Below, piece by piece: positions 45,495 to 54,861 of a stretch of DNA of 64,000 nucleotides; positions within the stretch are counted from its first letter, which is position 1, and every line of letters begins with the position of its first letter. Where the stretch lies: positions 496,001 through 560,000 of the forward strand of contig NZ_CP080524.1 of the NCBI RefSeq assembly GCF_024746795.1, written 5' to 3'. The notes beneath the pieces were generated by a model, which did no database searches, had not been told where the DNA came from, and was given only the letters and a program-made list of their open reading frames with translations. The translations under genes were made by a program, and so were the position numbers. Source of the stretch: Mesorhizobium sp. AR10 (GTDB taxonomy: Bacteria; Pseudomonadota; Alphaproteobacteria; Rhizobiales; Rhizobiaceae).

Positions 45495-46289
45495 ATGAAT
45501 TTCACCCGCAGAAAGCTCTGGGCTCTGCTGGCTGCTCCGGCAGCTATGCAATTGGTTGCAAGGCGCGCCGCGGCGGAGAGCGTCGTCGCAGGAGACGCGA
45601 AACCTGTCCTCGACACGCTTCCTGATTGGTCGGCGGTCAAGCTGCAACTTTGGAAGTATAATAATCCTTTCGTACCGTCGCAGTGGAGCGAGCCCAAGCT
45701 CGGGGGCTATGACTGGAAGGCTGCGAACGTCAAGATCGTCGACGGCGCGCTTCAGCTAACCGTCAGCGAGAAAGCGTCCGCTGAGGTCATATCCGGCGGC
45801 AAATCGGATTTTTCATCGGCAAAATGGGAGGTGGACGTTACGCTCCCGACGATGAAGCCAGGGCTTATTGCAGCTCCACTTTGGACGTTCAACAAAGACG
45901 CCCACGAGGAGATCGATTTTGAGATCGTGGGCACAAAAGGGCTGCAGCTCACTGTTTGGGCAAATGTCAACAATGAGCACAAGAGCGTTTGGGTAAAATG
46001 GATCCTGCTCGGCGATCTCTCGGGCAAACGATACCGCATGGGCATAGAATATGAGGCCGGGAAACGCGTTGTCTTCTTCATTGACGGCAAGGAAGCTGCT
46101 GTCGTTACGCCGGCTGACACCGCTGGCGGCGCCTTTCCGAACAAGCCGATGAAGCCCTACTTTGATCTATGGGTTGCGGCAGGCGCGGTGATGGACACGC
46201 GCTGGGCAGGCAAATGGCAGCCGATGGCGCCTTCGGAAAAATTGGTCATGACGATTCATGGCTACAGGCGGACTGATGTTGGCCAGTGA
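45495..46289 (+). CDS. Glycoside hydrolase family 16 protein, possibly exported by Tat
   Basis: The 264-residue product has the GH16 catalytic motif EEIDFEIVG (nucleophile and acid/base Glu flanking Asp) near residue 138. The N-terminus NFTRRKLWALLAAPAAM has a twin-arginine-like RRKLW before a hydrophobic stretch ending AAA, so Tat export is possible. It likely trims or releases polysaccharide in the periplasm or outside. It differs from the ExoK-like enzyme at 54.9 kb. Plus strand, between two exopolysaccharide genes. Confidence 0.82.
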   Translation: MNFTRRKLWALLAAPAAMQLVARRAAAESVVAGDAKPVLDTLPDWSAVKLQLWKYNNPFVPSQWSEPKLGGYDWKAANVKIVDGALQLTVSEKASAEVISGGKSDFSSAKWEVDVTLPTMKPGLIAAPLWTFNKDAHEEIDFEIVGTKGLQLTVWANVNNEHKSVWVKWILLGDLSGKRYRMGIEYEAGKRVVFFIDGKEAAVVTPADTAGGAFPNKPMKPYFDLWVAAGAVMDTRWAGKWQPMAPSEKLVMTIHGYRRTDVGQ

Positions 46290-46646
46290 GTGTGTAACAA
46301 TCCAAGCTCTCTAGGCCATGCTTGGCGGCGAACGCCGCGGCAATGAGCTGTCTAGCGTCGAGAAGAGGTTGACAACTGCCGCCTGGGTTCAAAGCCACCT
46401 TTGCTGCATCGCAACATTTTTGGTGCTGTACAGTAGGTTTTTGTTGCACTGCAAAACTGATGCGTTAATCTCGTCGTGGCTTGAGCGCCACTCAGGCCAT
46501 GCGTTGGCCACCAGCCCGGTGCGGCGCCCTAAATCGTGACACGGAGCGCATCGGGATCGTCCTGGCGTGCAGCATTTTCGGTCACCATGCCCGCCTTGAG
46601 GCCGCTGGCCTAGCCGCGGAATCTGCTGACGAAATGAGGTAACTCC
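46290..46646. other. Intergenic region before the pyruvyltransferase gene
   Basis: 357 bp. It contains site c (46400-46416), followed by a related TTGCACTGCAAAAC at 46443-46456. The 26 bases starting at 46401 are identical to those at site a. No gene is seen. Confidence 0.6.
46400..46416 (-). promoter_or_regulatory. TRTTGCNNTGCAGCAAN motif, site c
   Basis: Read on the minus strand: TGTTGCGATGCAGCAAA, 230 bp before the pyruvyltransferase gene. The same strand orientation as sites a, d and f; orientation relative to the gene is opposite. Confidence 0.6.
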
Positions 46647-48056
46647 ATGAAGATCGTGGTCGAAAACACAGTCTGCCTGAACACAGGGGATGCAGCGATT
46701 CTCCTGGCGATCCGGCACATCCTCAAGGCAGTCGCCGGGAAGGACCTGCAGTTCTTCATCTTCGACAGCCAGCCCGAGGTCGCGGCGAGGCTCTATTCCA
46801 AGAAGGCGTATCCGGACCTCGAATTTCACAAGCTGCTGTCAGAGTCCATATTCAAATACCCGAACGGGCGCGGGCTGAAGAACCTGCTCAAGCCGATCTA
46901 CAACAAGATTGTCCTTCAGGCTCTGCGTTGGTTTGGCGCCAGTAGCGCGCTTGGCACGTTTTTCAGCGCGAGCGATCGTCGCAGCCTCGATATCTACTCT
47001 GGCGCCGACCTCGTGGTCACGACAGGCGGAACCTATCTCGTCGAGAACTACAATCTCGAAAGACGCCTCAATCAGTTCCGGCTCGATGCCGTGCTTGGCA
47101 GGGATCCGGTCTTCTTCACGCAATCCCTCGGCCCGTTCAACAGAAGTTACAACCGCCAGGAATTGAGCCCGATCTTTGACCGCAGCCCGCTCATCCTGCT
47201 TCGTGACGAACGATCCCGAAACCATATCCAGGATCTGGTGAAGGATCTCGGCAAGTGCCACGTGGTGGCCGATGCCGTCTTTGCCCTGGCTGATACCGAC
47301 AGGATCGGAAAATTTCTGGCCTCCAGCCAGCCGCCGGCACCGACGGGCCGTGTCGCCATTTCCGTCCGCCACTGGAACTATGTCAGCGACGGTGAAGGCG
47401 GCATGCGCCGCTATCTCGATTCGATCCGCGAGATCGCGACGATTCTTGTCAGGGACCACGGCAAGGAGGTGACCTTCGTCTCCACGTGCCAGGGTGTGCC
47501 GGAATATGCCCATGACGATTCCAAGACCGCACGGGCGATCGTCGCCGAACTCGATCCGGAGATCGCCAAGCATGTGACCGTGGACGCTGCGTTTCACACG
47601 CCGGATCAGTTGATGGCGCTGGTGAAAGGGTTCGACTTCGTGGTCGCCACGCGTATGCACATGATGATCATGTCGCTTTGTGTCGGCACGCCGGTGCTGC
47701 CAATCGCCTATGAGTTCAAGACCAAAGAAGTGGCCAAGCGGATTGGTGTCGCCGACGTGCTGCTCGACATCGACACAGTGACGCCTGAGGAAGCGAGCGA
47801 AAAGCTCGGCAGATTTGCAGGAAACCTCAACCTCTATCGCCAGACCAGCCTTCAGGCAGTGCTCGAGGAGCATGCTTCGGCAATGTCGGCCACAAACCTG
47901 CTGGCGCCGCTGATCGACGGTCGTTCAGCGGATGTTGCGCGCGGCATTGGACAGGGTGGTGAACAAGGCGCGGCGCGACTGGGGGACGGCAAGCATGAGG
48001 ATGAGACCGATCCCGTAATTGAGGGCAACCGCCAGAAACACCGCGAGCAGGTCTGA
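46647..48056 (+). CDS. Polysaccharide pyruvyl transferase family protein (ExoV-like)
   Basis: The 469-residue product attaches pyruvate ketals to sugar residues of the repeat unit. It has the family motif NTGDAAILLAIRHIL at the N-terminus, TTGGTYL, and the C-terminal RMHMMIMSLCVGTPVLPIAYEFK near residue 345. The last 44 codons overlap the end of the convergent flippase gene by 132 bp; the C-terminal tail is Glu/Lys/Gly-rich and not family-like, so the ancestral stop may have been earlier. Site c lies upstream. Confidence 0.85.
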   Translation: MKIVVENTVCLNTGDAAILLAIRHILKAVAGKDLQFFIFDSQPEVAARLYSKKAYPDLEFHKLLSESIFKYPNGRGLKNLLKPIYNKIVLQALRWFGASSALGTFFSASDRRSLDIYSGADLVVTTGGTYLVENYNLERRLNQFRLDAVLGRDPVFFTQSLGPFNRSYNRQELSPIFDRSPLILLRDERSRNHIQDLVKDLGKCHVVADAVFALADTDRIGKFLASSQPPAPTGRVAISVRHWNYVSDGEGGMRRYLDSIREIATILVRDHGKEVTFVSTCQGVPEYAHDDSKTARAIVAELDPEIAKHVTVDAAFHTPDQLMALVKGFDFVVATRMHMMIMSLCVGTPVLPIAYEFKTKEVAKRIGVADVLLDIDTVTPEEASEKLGRFAGNLNLYRQTSLQAVLEEHASAMSATNLLAPLIDGRSADVARGIGQGGEQGAARLGDGKHEDETDPVIEGNRQKHREQV

Positions 48057-49391
48057 CTGGCCGGTCAGCGACGCCGGCAACCACAAATATGCGAGCCAGG
48101 CGAGCAAGGCCGAAGCAATGAAAAGCCCCTGCATGACCAGGAAGTCGGCGGCAGTGACCGGACCGACGCGATGGACCAGTACGGCAAGCACGGGAACGCG
48201 CAGCACGTAACCGCTGATGGCATAGGCCGCGGCAACGCCGACGGCACCCCAGTGCAAGCCGACGATGAAGGCGGCGACAGTCGTCAGCGACGAATAGATG
48301 CCCCAATGGAACATGGTCTTCGTCTTGCCCTGACAGATGAATATCCACCCTGTCGTGCTTGAGACGGACTGGATCAGGCTGGCGATGCCCAGCCAGGCGA
48401 AAATCGGTGCTACTGACGCCCAACCCTGGCCGAAGAGAAGTCCCACCACCTGATCGGAGGTCAGCGTCAGCGCCGCGATGCCGGGCATGGTAATGGCAGC
48501 CAGCATCCAGTTGGTCCGCACATAGATGTCGCGAAATCGAGCCTTGTCTTCATGGATGCGGCTGAGCAGCGGCATCATCACGCGCGTCAGCGGCTGGTTG
48601 ATGTTCTGCAGTGGGAACAGCAGGAGCTTGTAGGCACGGTCGTAATAGCCGAGCTCGATCGCGCCGGAATATTTTCCGATGAGAATGTTGTCGAGATTGC
48701 GCGAGAAGAAGTTGGCAAGGTTGAAGCCCGTCAGATTGGCGCCGAACGACAATATGTCGGCATCGACTTTCAAATCCGGCCGTAGCGGCGTCCATCGCGC
48801 CACCCGCCAGGCGGCCGCCAATGCGACAACGGCGGAAACAGCTGGGCCGATGACCAGCGACCAGTAGCCAAGCCCCGCATAGGCCGCGACCGCAGCGGCC
48901 AGAAGTCCGGCGGCGGCACTTATCACATCGTTCAATGCGAGCTGGCCGAATTGCAGGTGGCGATTCATCAACGCCAGCGGCACTGCGGCAAGACTGCCAA
49001 GAAGCAGCGGCAAGGCGGAGCCAAGGGTAATGCCGGACATGCGCTGATCGCCGTAGAACGCGGCGATGGCAGGCGCTAGGCCGGCCACCACCACGGCACT
49101 GCCCAGCCCGACGAGCGCACTGATCCAGAACACCTGGTTGAGCTGCTGGTTGCTGATGTCCTTGCGCTGAACCACAGCCTGCTGGAGGCCCAGGTTTTGA
49201 AGCAATCCAACGAAGGCCACGATGGGCCCGACGGAAGCCACCAGGCCGAAATCCTCGGGAACGAGCAGACGGGCGAGCACGATGACAGAGAGAAACTGGA
49301 TCGCCATCTTGAAGCCCTGCGCACCGATCGTTACCAGCCCGCCACGAAGGGCGACACGACCGAACTGGGGGGTTGGCGGATTGGCGTTCAT
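47925..49391 (-). CDS. Polysaccharide flippase Wzx (MOP superfamily)
   Basis: The 488-residue protein has 12-14 membrane segments and flips the lipid-linked repeat unit across the inner membrane. Recognised by PTPQFGRVALRGGLVTIGAQG at the N-terminus and FGANLTGFNLANFFSRNLDN in the middle. It converges with the pyruvyltransferase gene with a 132-bp overlap. Its start overlaps the GT stop by 4 bp (ATGA), so the two are coupled. The polymerase Wzy is not seen in the window. Confidence 0.9.
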   Translation of the reverse strand: MNANPPTPQFGRVALRGGLVTIGAQGFKMAIQFLSVIVLARLLVPEDFGLVASVGPIVAFVGLLQNLGLQQAVVQRKDISNQQLNQVFWISALVGLGSAVVVAGLAPAIAAFYGDQRMSGITLGSALPLLLGSLAAVPLALMNRHLQFGQLALNDVISAAAGLLAAAVAAYAGLGYWSLVIGPAVSAVVALAAAWRVARWTPLRPDLKVDADILSFGANLTGFNLANFFSRNLDNILIGKYSGAIELGYYDRAYKLLLFPLQNINQPLTRVMMPLLSRIHEDKARFRDIYVRTNWMLAAITMPGIAALTLTSDQVVGLLFGQGWASVAPIFAWLGIASLIQSVSSTTGWIFICQGKTKTMFHWGIYSSLTTVAAFIVGLHWGAVGVAAAYAISGYVLRVPVLAVLVHRVGPVTAADFLVMQGLFIASALLAWLAYLWLPASLTGQSDLLAVFLAVALNYGIGLILMLAVPQSRRALFTTLSNAARNIR

Positions 49392-50557
49392 GAACCGAAC
49401 CTCGTTTCGCCAAGCTGCGTGGCGATCTGTGCGAAACGCTCGTTCAGCACATCCGCGTTGAAGTCTGCCTCGATCTTCTTGCGCGCGGCGAGGGCGATCT
49501 GCTCGCAGGGCTTCGGATTCTCGGCGATCCAGGCAAGTTTGCTGGTCAGCGCTGCAATGTCTCGCTCGGGCGCGAGAAAACCTGTCTTGTTATCCTCGAT
49601 CAGTTCGGGAATCCCCGAGTGATATGTGCTGACCACTGTCAGGCCGGCGGCCATCGCCTCCATCAGTGAAACCGGAATGCCCTCCAGATCACCATCGCGC
49701 GCGGCGACGCTGGGCAGCAGGAACACATGGGCGTCGCGCAGACGCTGCTTCACTTCGCTGTGCGGACGGGCCCCGAGAAAAGTTACTCTGTCGGCGATGC
49801 CGAGATCTGCGGCGGTCCCCTTCAGCTCCTCCAGAAGTTCTCCGCCGCCGATCACCGAATAGACCCAGTTGCGCTGCGGCAGGCCGGCGAGCGCGCGGAG
49901 CGCATACTCGATGCCCTTCTTTTCGGTCAGGCGGCAGACCGAGATGAAAGAAAGCGTGGCCTGCTCCCATGAACGCCACCGAAAGTCGATCTCACTCGGC
50001 CGCACGCCCATATGGTGAACCAGAACCTGCGCCGGCGGTGCACCAACCTCGATCAAGGCATCGCGGAAAAACGCATTCACCGGCAATTGAAGAGCGCCCT
50101 TTTCGAATACAATTTTGTAGCGCGCGAGCGTATTGTCATGCAGCGGCTCGCCGACATCACGGCCGTGAAATATCGTCATAAGGGGTGCGGAAATCCTGCC
50201 TCGCTTGATGGCGCGGGCCACGCGCATGCCGTTGTTGCCAAAATGGGCGACGATCAGGTCGGCGTTCTGCAATTTTCGCGCATGAGCGATGTCGATGGCC
50301 GTCGAGAGTTTATCCCAGAACCTGCCGGACCACTTCCTGAGCAGCGGGCGATAGCGCCCGAGGCCACCCCACCAGCATACGACCTTTCCAGGCAGCGACT
50401 GCCAGCGCGAATCGTCGATGTTGCTGTCCTTGCCGAAGGACGTCTCGTTGCAGACGACGCCGACCTCCATGCCGCGCTCAAGGCACCCAGCTATCTGGTC
50501 GAGAACGAAAGTTTCGGACAATGAGGGGAACTTGTCGACTACGAAGCAAATCTTCAT
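49388..50557 (-). CDS. Glycosyltransferase family 4 protein, copy 1
   Basis: The 389-residue GT-B protein starts MKICFVVDKFPSLSETFVLD, the WcaL/AmsK type of colanic-acid transferase, with FHGRDVGEP and the C-terminal EGIPVSLMEAMAAGLTVVSTYHSGIPELI. It is clearly paralogous to the gene at 50840-52099. Its start overlaps the stop of a 57-codon exoL-like fragment, so translation may be coupled to that fragment. Confidence 0.88.
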   Translation of the reverse strand: MKICFVVDKFPSLSETFVLDQIAGCLERGMEVGVVCNETSFGKDSNIDDSRWQSLPGKVVCWWGGLGRYRPLLRKWSGRFWDKLSTAIDIAHARKLQNADLIVAHFGNNGMRVARAIKRGRISAPLMTIFHGRDVGEPLHDNTLARYKIVFEKGALQLPVNAFFRDALIEVGAPPAQVLVHHMGVRPSEIDFRWRSWEQATLSFISVCRLTEKKGIEYALRALAGLPQRNWVYSVIGGGELLEELKGTAADLGIADRVTFLGARPHSEVKQRLRDAHVFLLPSVAARDGDLEGIPVSLMEAMAAGLTVVSTYHSGIPELIEDNKTGFLAPERDIAALTSKLAWIAENPKPCEQIALAARKKIEADFNADVLNERFAQIATQLGETRFGS

Positions 50558-50727
50558 CGGCAGGATGCGCTCGTACCGATCAAGCAGCCCGTTCCGAACC
50601 GTCCCTCATTGGGGCGGACAAGAGGCACGGAAACCTTGCGCAATGGCTGCAGGTCGACCGCGCTGGGAGTCGGTGCGACGACGGCCGGGCCGGAAACATC
50701 GTGCCCGAGGCACAAGACATGCAGCAT
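50554..50727 (-). pseudogene. Truncated copy of the exoL-like gene start (57 codons)
   Basis: MLHVLCLGHDVSGPAV at the start matches the exoL-like MLHVLYLVHDVSDPAV; after about 16 codons similarity ends and the frame runs to a TGA overlapping the next gene's ATG. With its upstream region it forms the second half of the ~130-bp duplication (50681-50810). It may now serve as a leader that drives the following transferase. Confidence 0.75.
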
Positions 50728-50773
50728 GAAACTCTACCGCTGTTGGCCCACCCGCAGGGACGTTAGTACAGGT

Positions 50774-50790
50774 CTTGCTGCACTGCAACA
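50774..50790 (-). promoter_or_regulatory. TRTTGCNNTGCAGCAAN motif, site d
   Basis: Read on the minus strand: TGTTGCAGTGCAGCAAG, within the duplicated promoter block, 46 bp before the 57-codon frame. TGCAGTGTAGCA (50798-50809) sits beside it, as at site a. Confidence 0.65.
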
Positions 50791-50839
50791 TTTTTGGTGC
50801 AGTGTAGCAAGATTTCCGGCAATTTGGCGTATCTGCTGA

Positions 50840-52099
50840 CTAATCGCTGAGGAGCAGTCCGCCGGTAGTTGAAGGATCCGCCAGGACCTCGGCCATGCCG
50901 ATATGCTTGGCGGGTTCATGTGCGGAGGCTGGCGCGGCCAGTTGGGCAACGATCTGCGCAAAACGTTCATTCAGAACATCGGCGTTGAAGTCTTCCTCGA
51001 CCTTGCGGCGTGCGGCAAGCGCTATACGCTCGCATTCCTTCGGGTGTTCGGCCACCCAGGCAAGCTTGCCGGCGAGCGCTGAAACGTCTCGCTCGGGCGC
51101 AAGCAACCCTGTCTCCTGGTCCTCGATGAGTTCGGGGATCCCCGAGTGATATGTGCTGACCGCAATCAACCCGGCGGCCATGGCCTCCATGAGCGCGACC
51201 GGAATGCCTTCCATGTCCCCGTTAGTGGCGGTGATACTTGGCAGCAAAAAGAGATGCGCCATGCGAAGCCGTCTTTTCACCTCCATGTGGGGCAGACTGC
51301 CAAGGAATGTCACGCGACCCGTCAAGCCCAGCTCTACGGCCAGCTTCTCCAAATCCATCCGTAGTGGACCGTCGCCGATAATGTCGTAGCGCCAGTCTAT
51401 CTGCGGATGGGACGCCGTCAGGGCGGCCAGGGCGCGCAAGGCGAACTCGACGCCCTTCTTCTCCACCAGGCGGCAAACCGTTGTCACGATCAGCTGGGTG
51501 CCTTCCCACGATTCCCAGCGATAGCTGATTTCGCGGGAATCAATGCCCATGTGGTGAACCGTGGTGCTCGCCGGAGACGCACCGGCTTCCAGAAGCAGCC
51601 TGCGGAAGAAGTCGTTGACCGGCAGGTTCAAGGTGCCCTGCTTGATCAGTCCAGCATATTGCGTTGCAAGCACAGCCTGCCGGGACGGGATCGCGACGTC
51701 TGCGCCGTGGAAGATGGTTATAACAGGTGGTTTGAGGGCCTTCCATTTCTTCAGCGCGGCCGCTCTTTCCCCGTTCTGTCCGAAGTGAGCGACAATCACG
51801 TCACAGCGGTTCAGGCGGCGTGCAAAAACCATATCAAGAGCGGTCGAAGCCTTGTATCGCAGGCGCGGCGGCAGCCGCCGCACAAATTCGCTGATTCCAG
51901 CGGCCCATCTCCACCAATGTTGGGTTTTGGCGAGCAGCGTCGCCATCGGCTCCGTTTGCCGGTCGATTCGGTCGTCACCTTTCGTCTTGTCGCACACGAC
52001 CTCCACGTCGAAGCCCCGCGCCAGCAGCCCAGCCATCTGGTCCACGACGAAGGTTTCCGAAAGGAGAGGGAATTCGCCCACCACAAAGCCCACGCGCAT
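50840..52099 (-). CDS. Glycosyltransferase family 4 protein, copy 2
   Basis: The 419-residue GT-B protein from ATG 52099 (MRVGFVVGEFPLLSETFVVD) is similar to copy 1 along its length: FHGADVAIP, LVEKKGVEFALRALAAL, EGIPVALMEAMAAGLIAVSTYHSGIPELI. Probably a tandem duplicate with a changed acceptor. It carries an extra C-terminal tail of about 30 residues. Site e is 117 bp upstream. Confidence 0.87.
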   Translation of the reverse strand: MRVGFVVGEFPLLSETFVVDQMAGLLARGFDVEVVCDKTKGDDRIDRQTEPMATLLAKTQHWWRWAAGISEFVRRLPPRLRYKASTALDMVFARRLNRCDVIVAHFGQNGERAAALKKWKALKPPVITIFHGADVAIPSRQAVLATQYAGLIKQGTLNLPVNDFFRRLLLEAGASPASTTVHHMGIDSREISYRWESWEGTQLIVTTVCRLVEKKGVEFALRALAALTASHPQIDWRYDIIGDGPLRMDLEKLAVELGLTGRVTFLGSLPHMEVKRRLRMAHLFLLPSITATNGDMEGIPVALMEAMAAGLIAVSTYHSGIPELIEDQETGLLAPERDVSALAGKLAWVAEHPKECERIALAARRKVEEDFNADVLNERFAQIVAQLAAPASAHEPAKHIGMAEVLADPSTTGGLLLSD

Positions 52100-52215
52100 A
52101 GCCCGCCCGCCCCAAAGGTTGGAACTTGGCCCAGACCCCCAAGCGGTCCGCTTCGGCACAAGTTCTAATGTAGACGGGCAGAATATACACGCCGAATGCT
52201 GCATTGCCACAAAAA

Positions 52216-52232
52216 TATTGCGTTGCAGCAAT
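52216..52232 (+). promoter_or_regulatory. TRTTGCNNTGCAGCAAN motif, site e
   Basis: TATTGCGTTGCAGCAAT, with a second TGC-rich part (GCTGCATTGCC) at 52199-52209, so bipartite like sites a and d. Between the GT genes at 50.8 and 52.4 kb, upstream of copy 2. Confidence 0.65.
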
Positions 52233-52362
52233 CCATCGAGACGATTCGGCCAGGATCACCCGGGCAGTTGCCACGGAGCGCTCAGGGGCTCATGCAGCCT
52301 TGTGCAACTGCTGCCGCCGAGGCGCCAAGGTCAGGGCCGGACATTCGCTTGCGCGCAGAAAG

Positions 52363-53442
52363 CTAGGCGGCACGCTCCAGGCCGCCACGCCTGGCGTTGT
52401 CGAGAACGTCAAGGAACGTTGCAAACTGACGGTCTGGGTTCATTTGCCACCGCTCCGAAAACTGAAGTGCCGCCGCCGACAGCCGCTTGTACTCGGCCTC
52501 GTCGCTCCACAATCGCCTGACCGCTGCGACCCAATCGGCGAGCGGCGCGTCGTAGTCGAGCACGACGCCACCATCACCAATCGCTTCCGGCAAGCCGCCG
52601 CGCCGCGATCCAACGACCGGAATACCGCTGCAATGCGCTTCCGACGCCACCCGGCCCCAAGCCTCTTCCCACTTGCTGGGGGCAAGCAGGATTTTGGTGC
52701 GGCCGTAGACAGTCTTCATGTCGTTGGTACGGCTCTCCAGCGTGATATTCTTAAACGGCGCGATCGTTTCCATGATCCGGGCCCGATGATCGTCGTCAAG
52801 CTTCCAGCTTTCGACGAGCAGGAAGGGGATTTCGGAGCACGCCGCGGCGATGCGTACTGCAAGATCGAACCCCTTTTCCTCATAGGGATTGATCATCGTG
52901 ACAAATTCACCGGTCGTCAGCGTGCTGTAGGACGCCGGATTGATGGTCGGCGGGATCACGGTTGAGTCGATGTCGAACTTTTCCTTGTAGGTGCGCGCGG
53001 TGAAATCGGAGTTGGCGATGTAGACCGCCGAATGAAGCTCGCGCAGGTCACCGGCCAGTTCGTGGAATTCGACATTCCGCAGATAGACAACCAGCGGCAC
53101 GCCCAGCGCCTGCAGCTCTCTGCCAATCGGCACCGACTTGTGGCACTGCACGACCGCGACATCTGGATTCATCCTTTCGACCGCGAAGCCGGCCGCTTCC
53201 CAGGGAAACCACGCCCGCACCACCGGATAGCCCGGAAAATTGTCAATGACCGCGCGCTGACGAAGGAGCTTCATCTTGGCGCGCGCTTTGAAGCCGAACA
53301 TGCCCTCGCCGAACAGCGCTGCCAGAACGGAGGCTTCGTGACCGTTCTCACGCAACTGTTCGACCAGATGGTGTGTGCTCGACTGAACGCCACCACTGAA
53401 CTCCGGCGTGTAGCCGTTACCTCCCGCAAACAGAACTTTCAT
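52363..53442 (-). CDS. Glycosyltransferase family 4 protein
   Basis: The 359-residue GT-B protein starts MKVLFAGGNGYTPEFSGGVQ (glycine-rich donor-site loop) and ends with the nucleotide-sugar site EAWGRVASEAHCSGIPVVGSRRGGLPEAI. It lies between copy 2 and the UDP-glucose dehydrogenase gene, all on the minus strand. The sugar is unknown. Confidence 0.86.
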   Translation of the reverse strand: MKVLFAGGNGYTPEFSGGVQSSTHHLVEQLRENGHEASVLAALFGEGMFGFKARAKMKLLRQRAVIDNFPGYPVVRAWFPWEAAGFAVERMNPDVAVVQCHKSVPIGRELQALGVPLVVYLRNVEFHELAGDLRELHSAVYIANSDFTARTYKEKFDIDSTVIPPTINPASYSTLTTGEFVTMINPYEEKGFDLAVRIAAACSEIPFLLVESWKLDDDHRARIMETIAPFKNITLESRTNDMKTVYGRTKILLAPSKWEEAWGRVASEAHCSGIPVVGSRRGGLPEAIGDGGVVLDYDAPLADWVAAVRRLWSDEAEYKRLSAAALQFSERWQMNPDRQFATFLDVLDNARRGGLERAA

Positions 53443-53469
53443 GGACTTGGCTCCTTGTTGCGCCTGCCT

Positions 53470-54801
53470 CTACGCCGCTATCCTGCCGATGCTGTGATAC
53501 TCGATGCCGTGGCGGGCGATCACCTTGGGGTCGTAGAGATTGCGGCCGTCGAAGATGATCGGCGTGGTCAGCGCATCCTTCAGCGCGTCGAAGGACGGCG
53601 CCCGGAAGCTCTTCCACTCGGTGGCAATCAGCAGCGCATCGGCACCGCGCAGTGCCGCCTCCTTGGTCCCGCACAAAAGCAGATCGTCGCGCAGCCCGTA
53701 GATGGCCTGGCATTCCTGCATCGCCTCGGGGTCAAAGGCCTGCACATTGGCGCCGGCCTTCCACAACGCTTCCATCAAGACACGCGCCGGCGCCTCGCGC
53801 ATGTCGTCGGTGTTGGGCTTGAACGCCAGGCCCCACAAGGCGAAGGTCTTGCCTTTGAGATTGCCCTTGAAATAGCGGTTCACCTTGTCGAACAGAACCG
53901 ACTTCTGCTCGTTATTGCGCTCCTCGACCGCGCGCAGCAGCTTGGCATCGAACTTGACGCCCTCGGCGGTCTTGATCAGGGCGCGCACATCCTTGGGGAA
54001 GCACGAGCCGCCATAGCCGAGACCTGGATAGATGAAGTGGTAGCCAATGCGCGGATCTGAGCCGATGCCCTTGCGGACCTCCTCGATGTCGGCACCCAGT
54101 TCCTCGGCCAGATTGGCCATCTCGTTCATGAAACTGATCTTGGTCGCCAGCATGCAATTGGCCGCGTATTTGGTGAACTCGGCGCTGCGCACGTCCATCA
54201 CGATCATCTTCTCGTGGTTGCGGTTGAACGGGGCGTAAAGCTCGCGCATCACTGCCTCGGTGTCCTCGCTGTCGGTGCCAACGATGATGCGGTCCGGCTT
54301 CATGCAGTCGGCCACCGCGGAACCTTCCTTGAGAAATTCCGGATTGGAGGCCACGTCGAAGGCCAGATCCTCGCGCCCGCGCGCCTTCAGCGTTTCGGCG
54401 ATCCTGGCCTTTACCTTTTCGCAAGTGCCGACCGGCACCGTCGACTTGCCGACGACGATCTTGGCTGTCTCCATTTCCCGGCCGATGGTCTCGGCGACCG
54501 CCAGCACATATTTGAGGTCGGCCGAGCCATCCTCGCCAGGCGGCGTGCCGACCGCGATCATCTGGATCTCGCCATGCTTGACCGCGGCGGCGGCGTCGGT
54601 GGTGAACTTGATGCGGCCGGCGGCGTGATTCTCCTTGACGAGGTTTTCCAGCCCGGGCTCGAAAATCGGAACCAACCCCTGGTTGAGCCGCTCGACCTTG
54701 TTCTCGTCGACATCGACGCACACCACCTGATGCCCGACTTCCGCCAGCACCGCGGCCTGGACGAGACCGACATAACCTATTCCAAAGACGGTCAAATTCA
54801 T
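53470..54801 (-). CDS. ugd: UDP-glucose 6-dehydrogenase
   Basis: The 443-residue enzyme oxidises UDP-glucose to UDP-glucuronate with NAD. Rossmann start [19 protein letters not shown], catalytic cysteine in [15 protein letters not shown] near residue 270, and a conserved FNRNHEK. Its presence implies glucuronate (or a sugar made from it) in the repeat unit, unlike classical succinoglycan. Downstream of the GT genes on the same strand. A duplicate elsewhere in the genome is possible. Confidence 0.94.
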   Translation of the reverse strand: MNLTVFGIGYVGLVQAAVLAEVGHQVVCVDVDENKVERLNQGLVPIFEPGLENLVKENHAAGRIKFTTDAAAAVKHGEIQMIAVGTPPGEDGSADLKYVLAVAETIGREMETAKIVVGKSTVPVGTCEKVKARIAETLKARGREDLAFDVASNPEFLKEGSAVADCMKPDRIIVGTDSEDTEAVMRELYAPFNRNHEKMIVMDVRSAEFTKYAANCMLATKISFMNEMANLAEELGADIEEVRKGIGSDPRIGYHFIYPGLGYGGSCFPKDVRALIKTAEGVKFDAKLLRAVEERNNEQKSVLFDKVNRYFKGNLKGKTFALWGLAFKPNTDDMREAPARVLMEALWKAGANVQAFDPEAMQECQAIYGLRDDLLLCGTKEAALRGADALLIATEWKSFRAPSFDALKDALTTPIIFDGRNLYDPKVIARHGIEYHSIGRIAA

Positions 54802-54861
54802 TCGGTTTGGTTCCTGTTCATGACCTTGGACGCGGCCGGTGCGGCCGCTTCAAATGCGATC

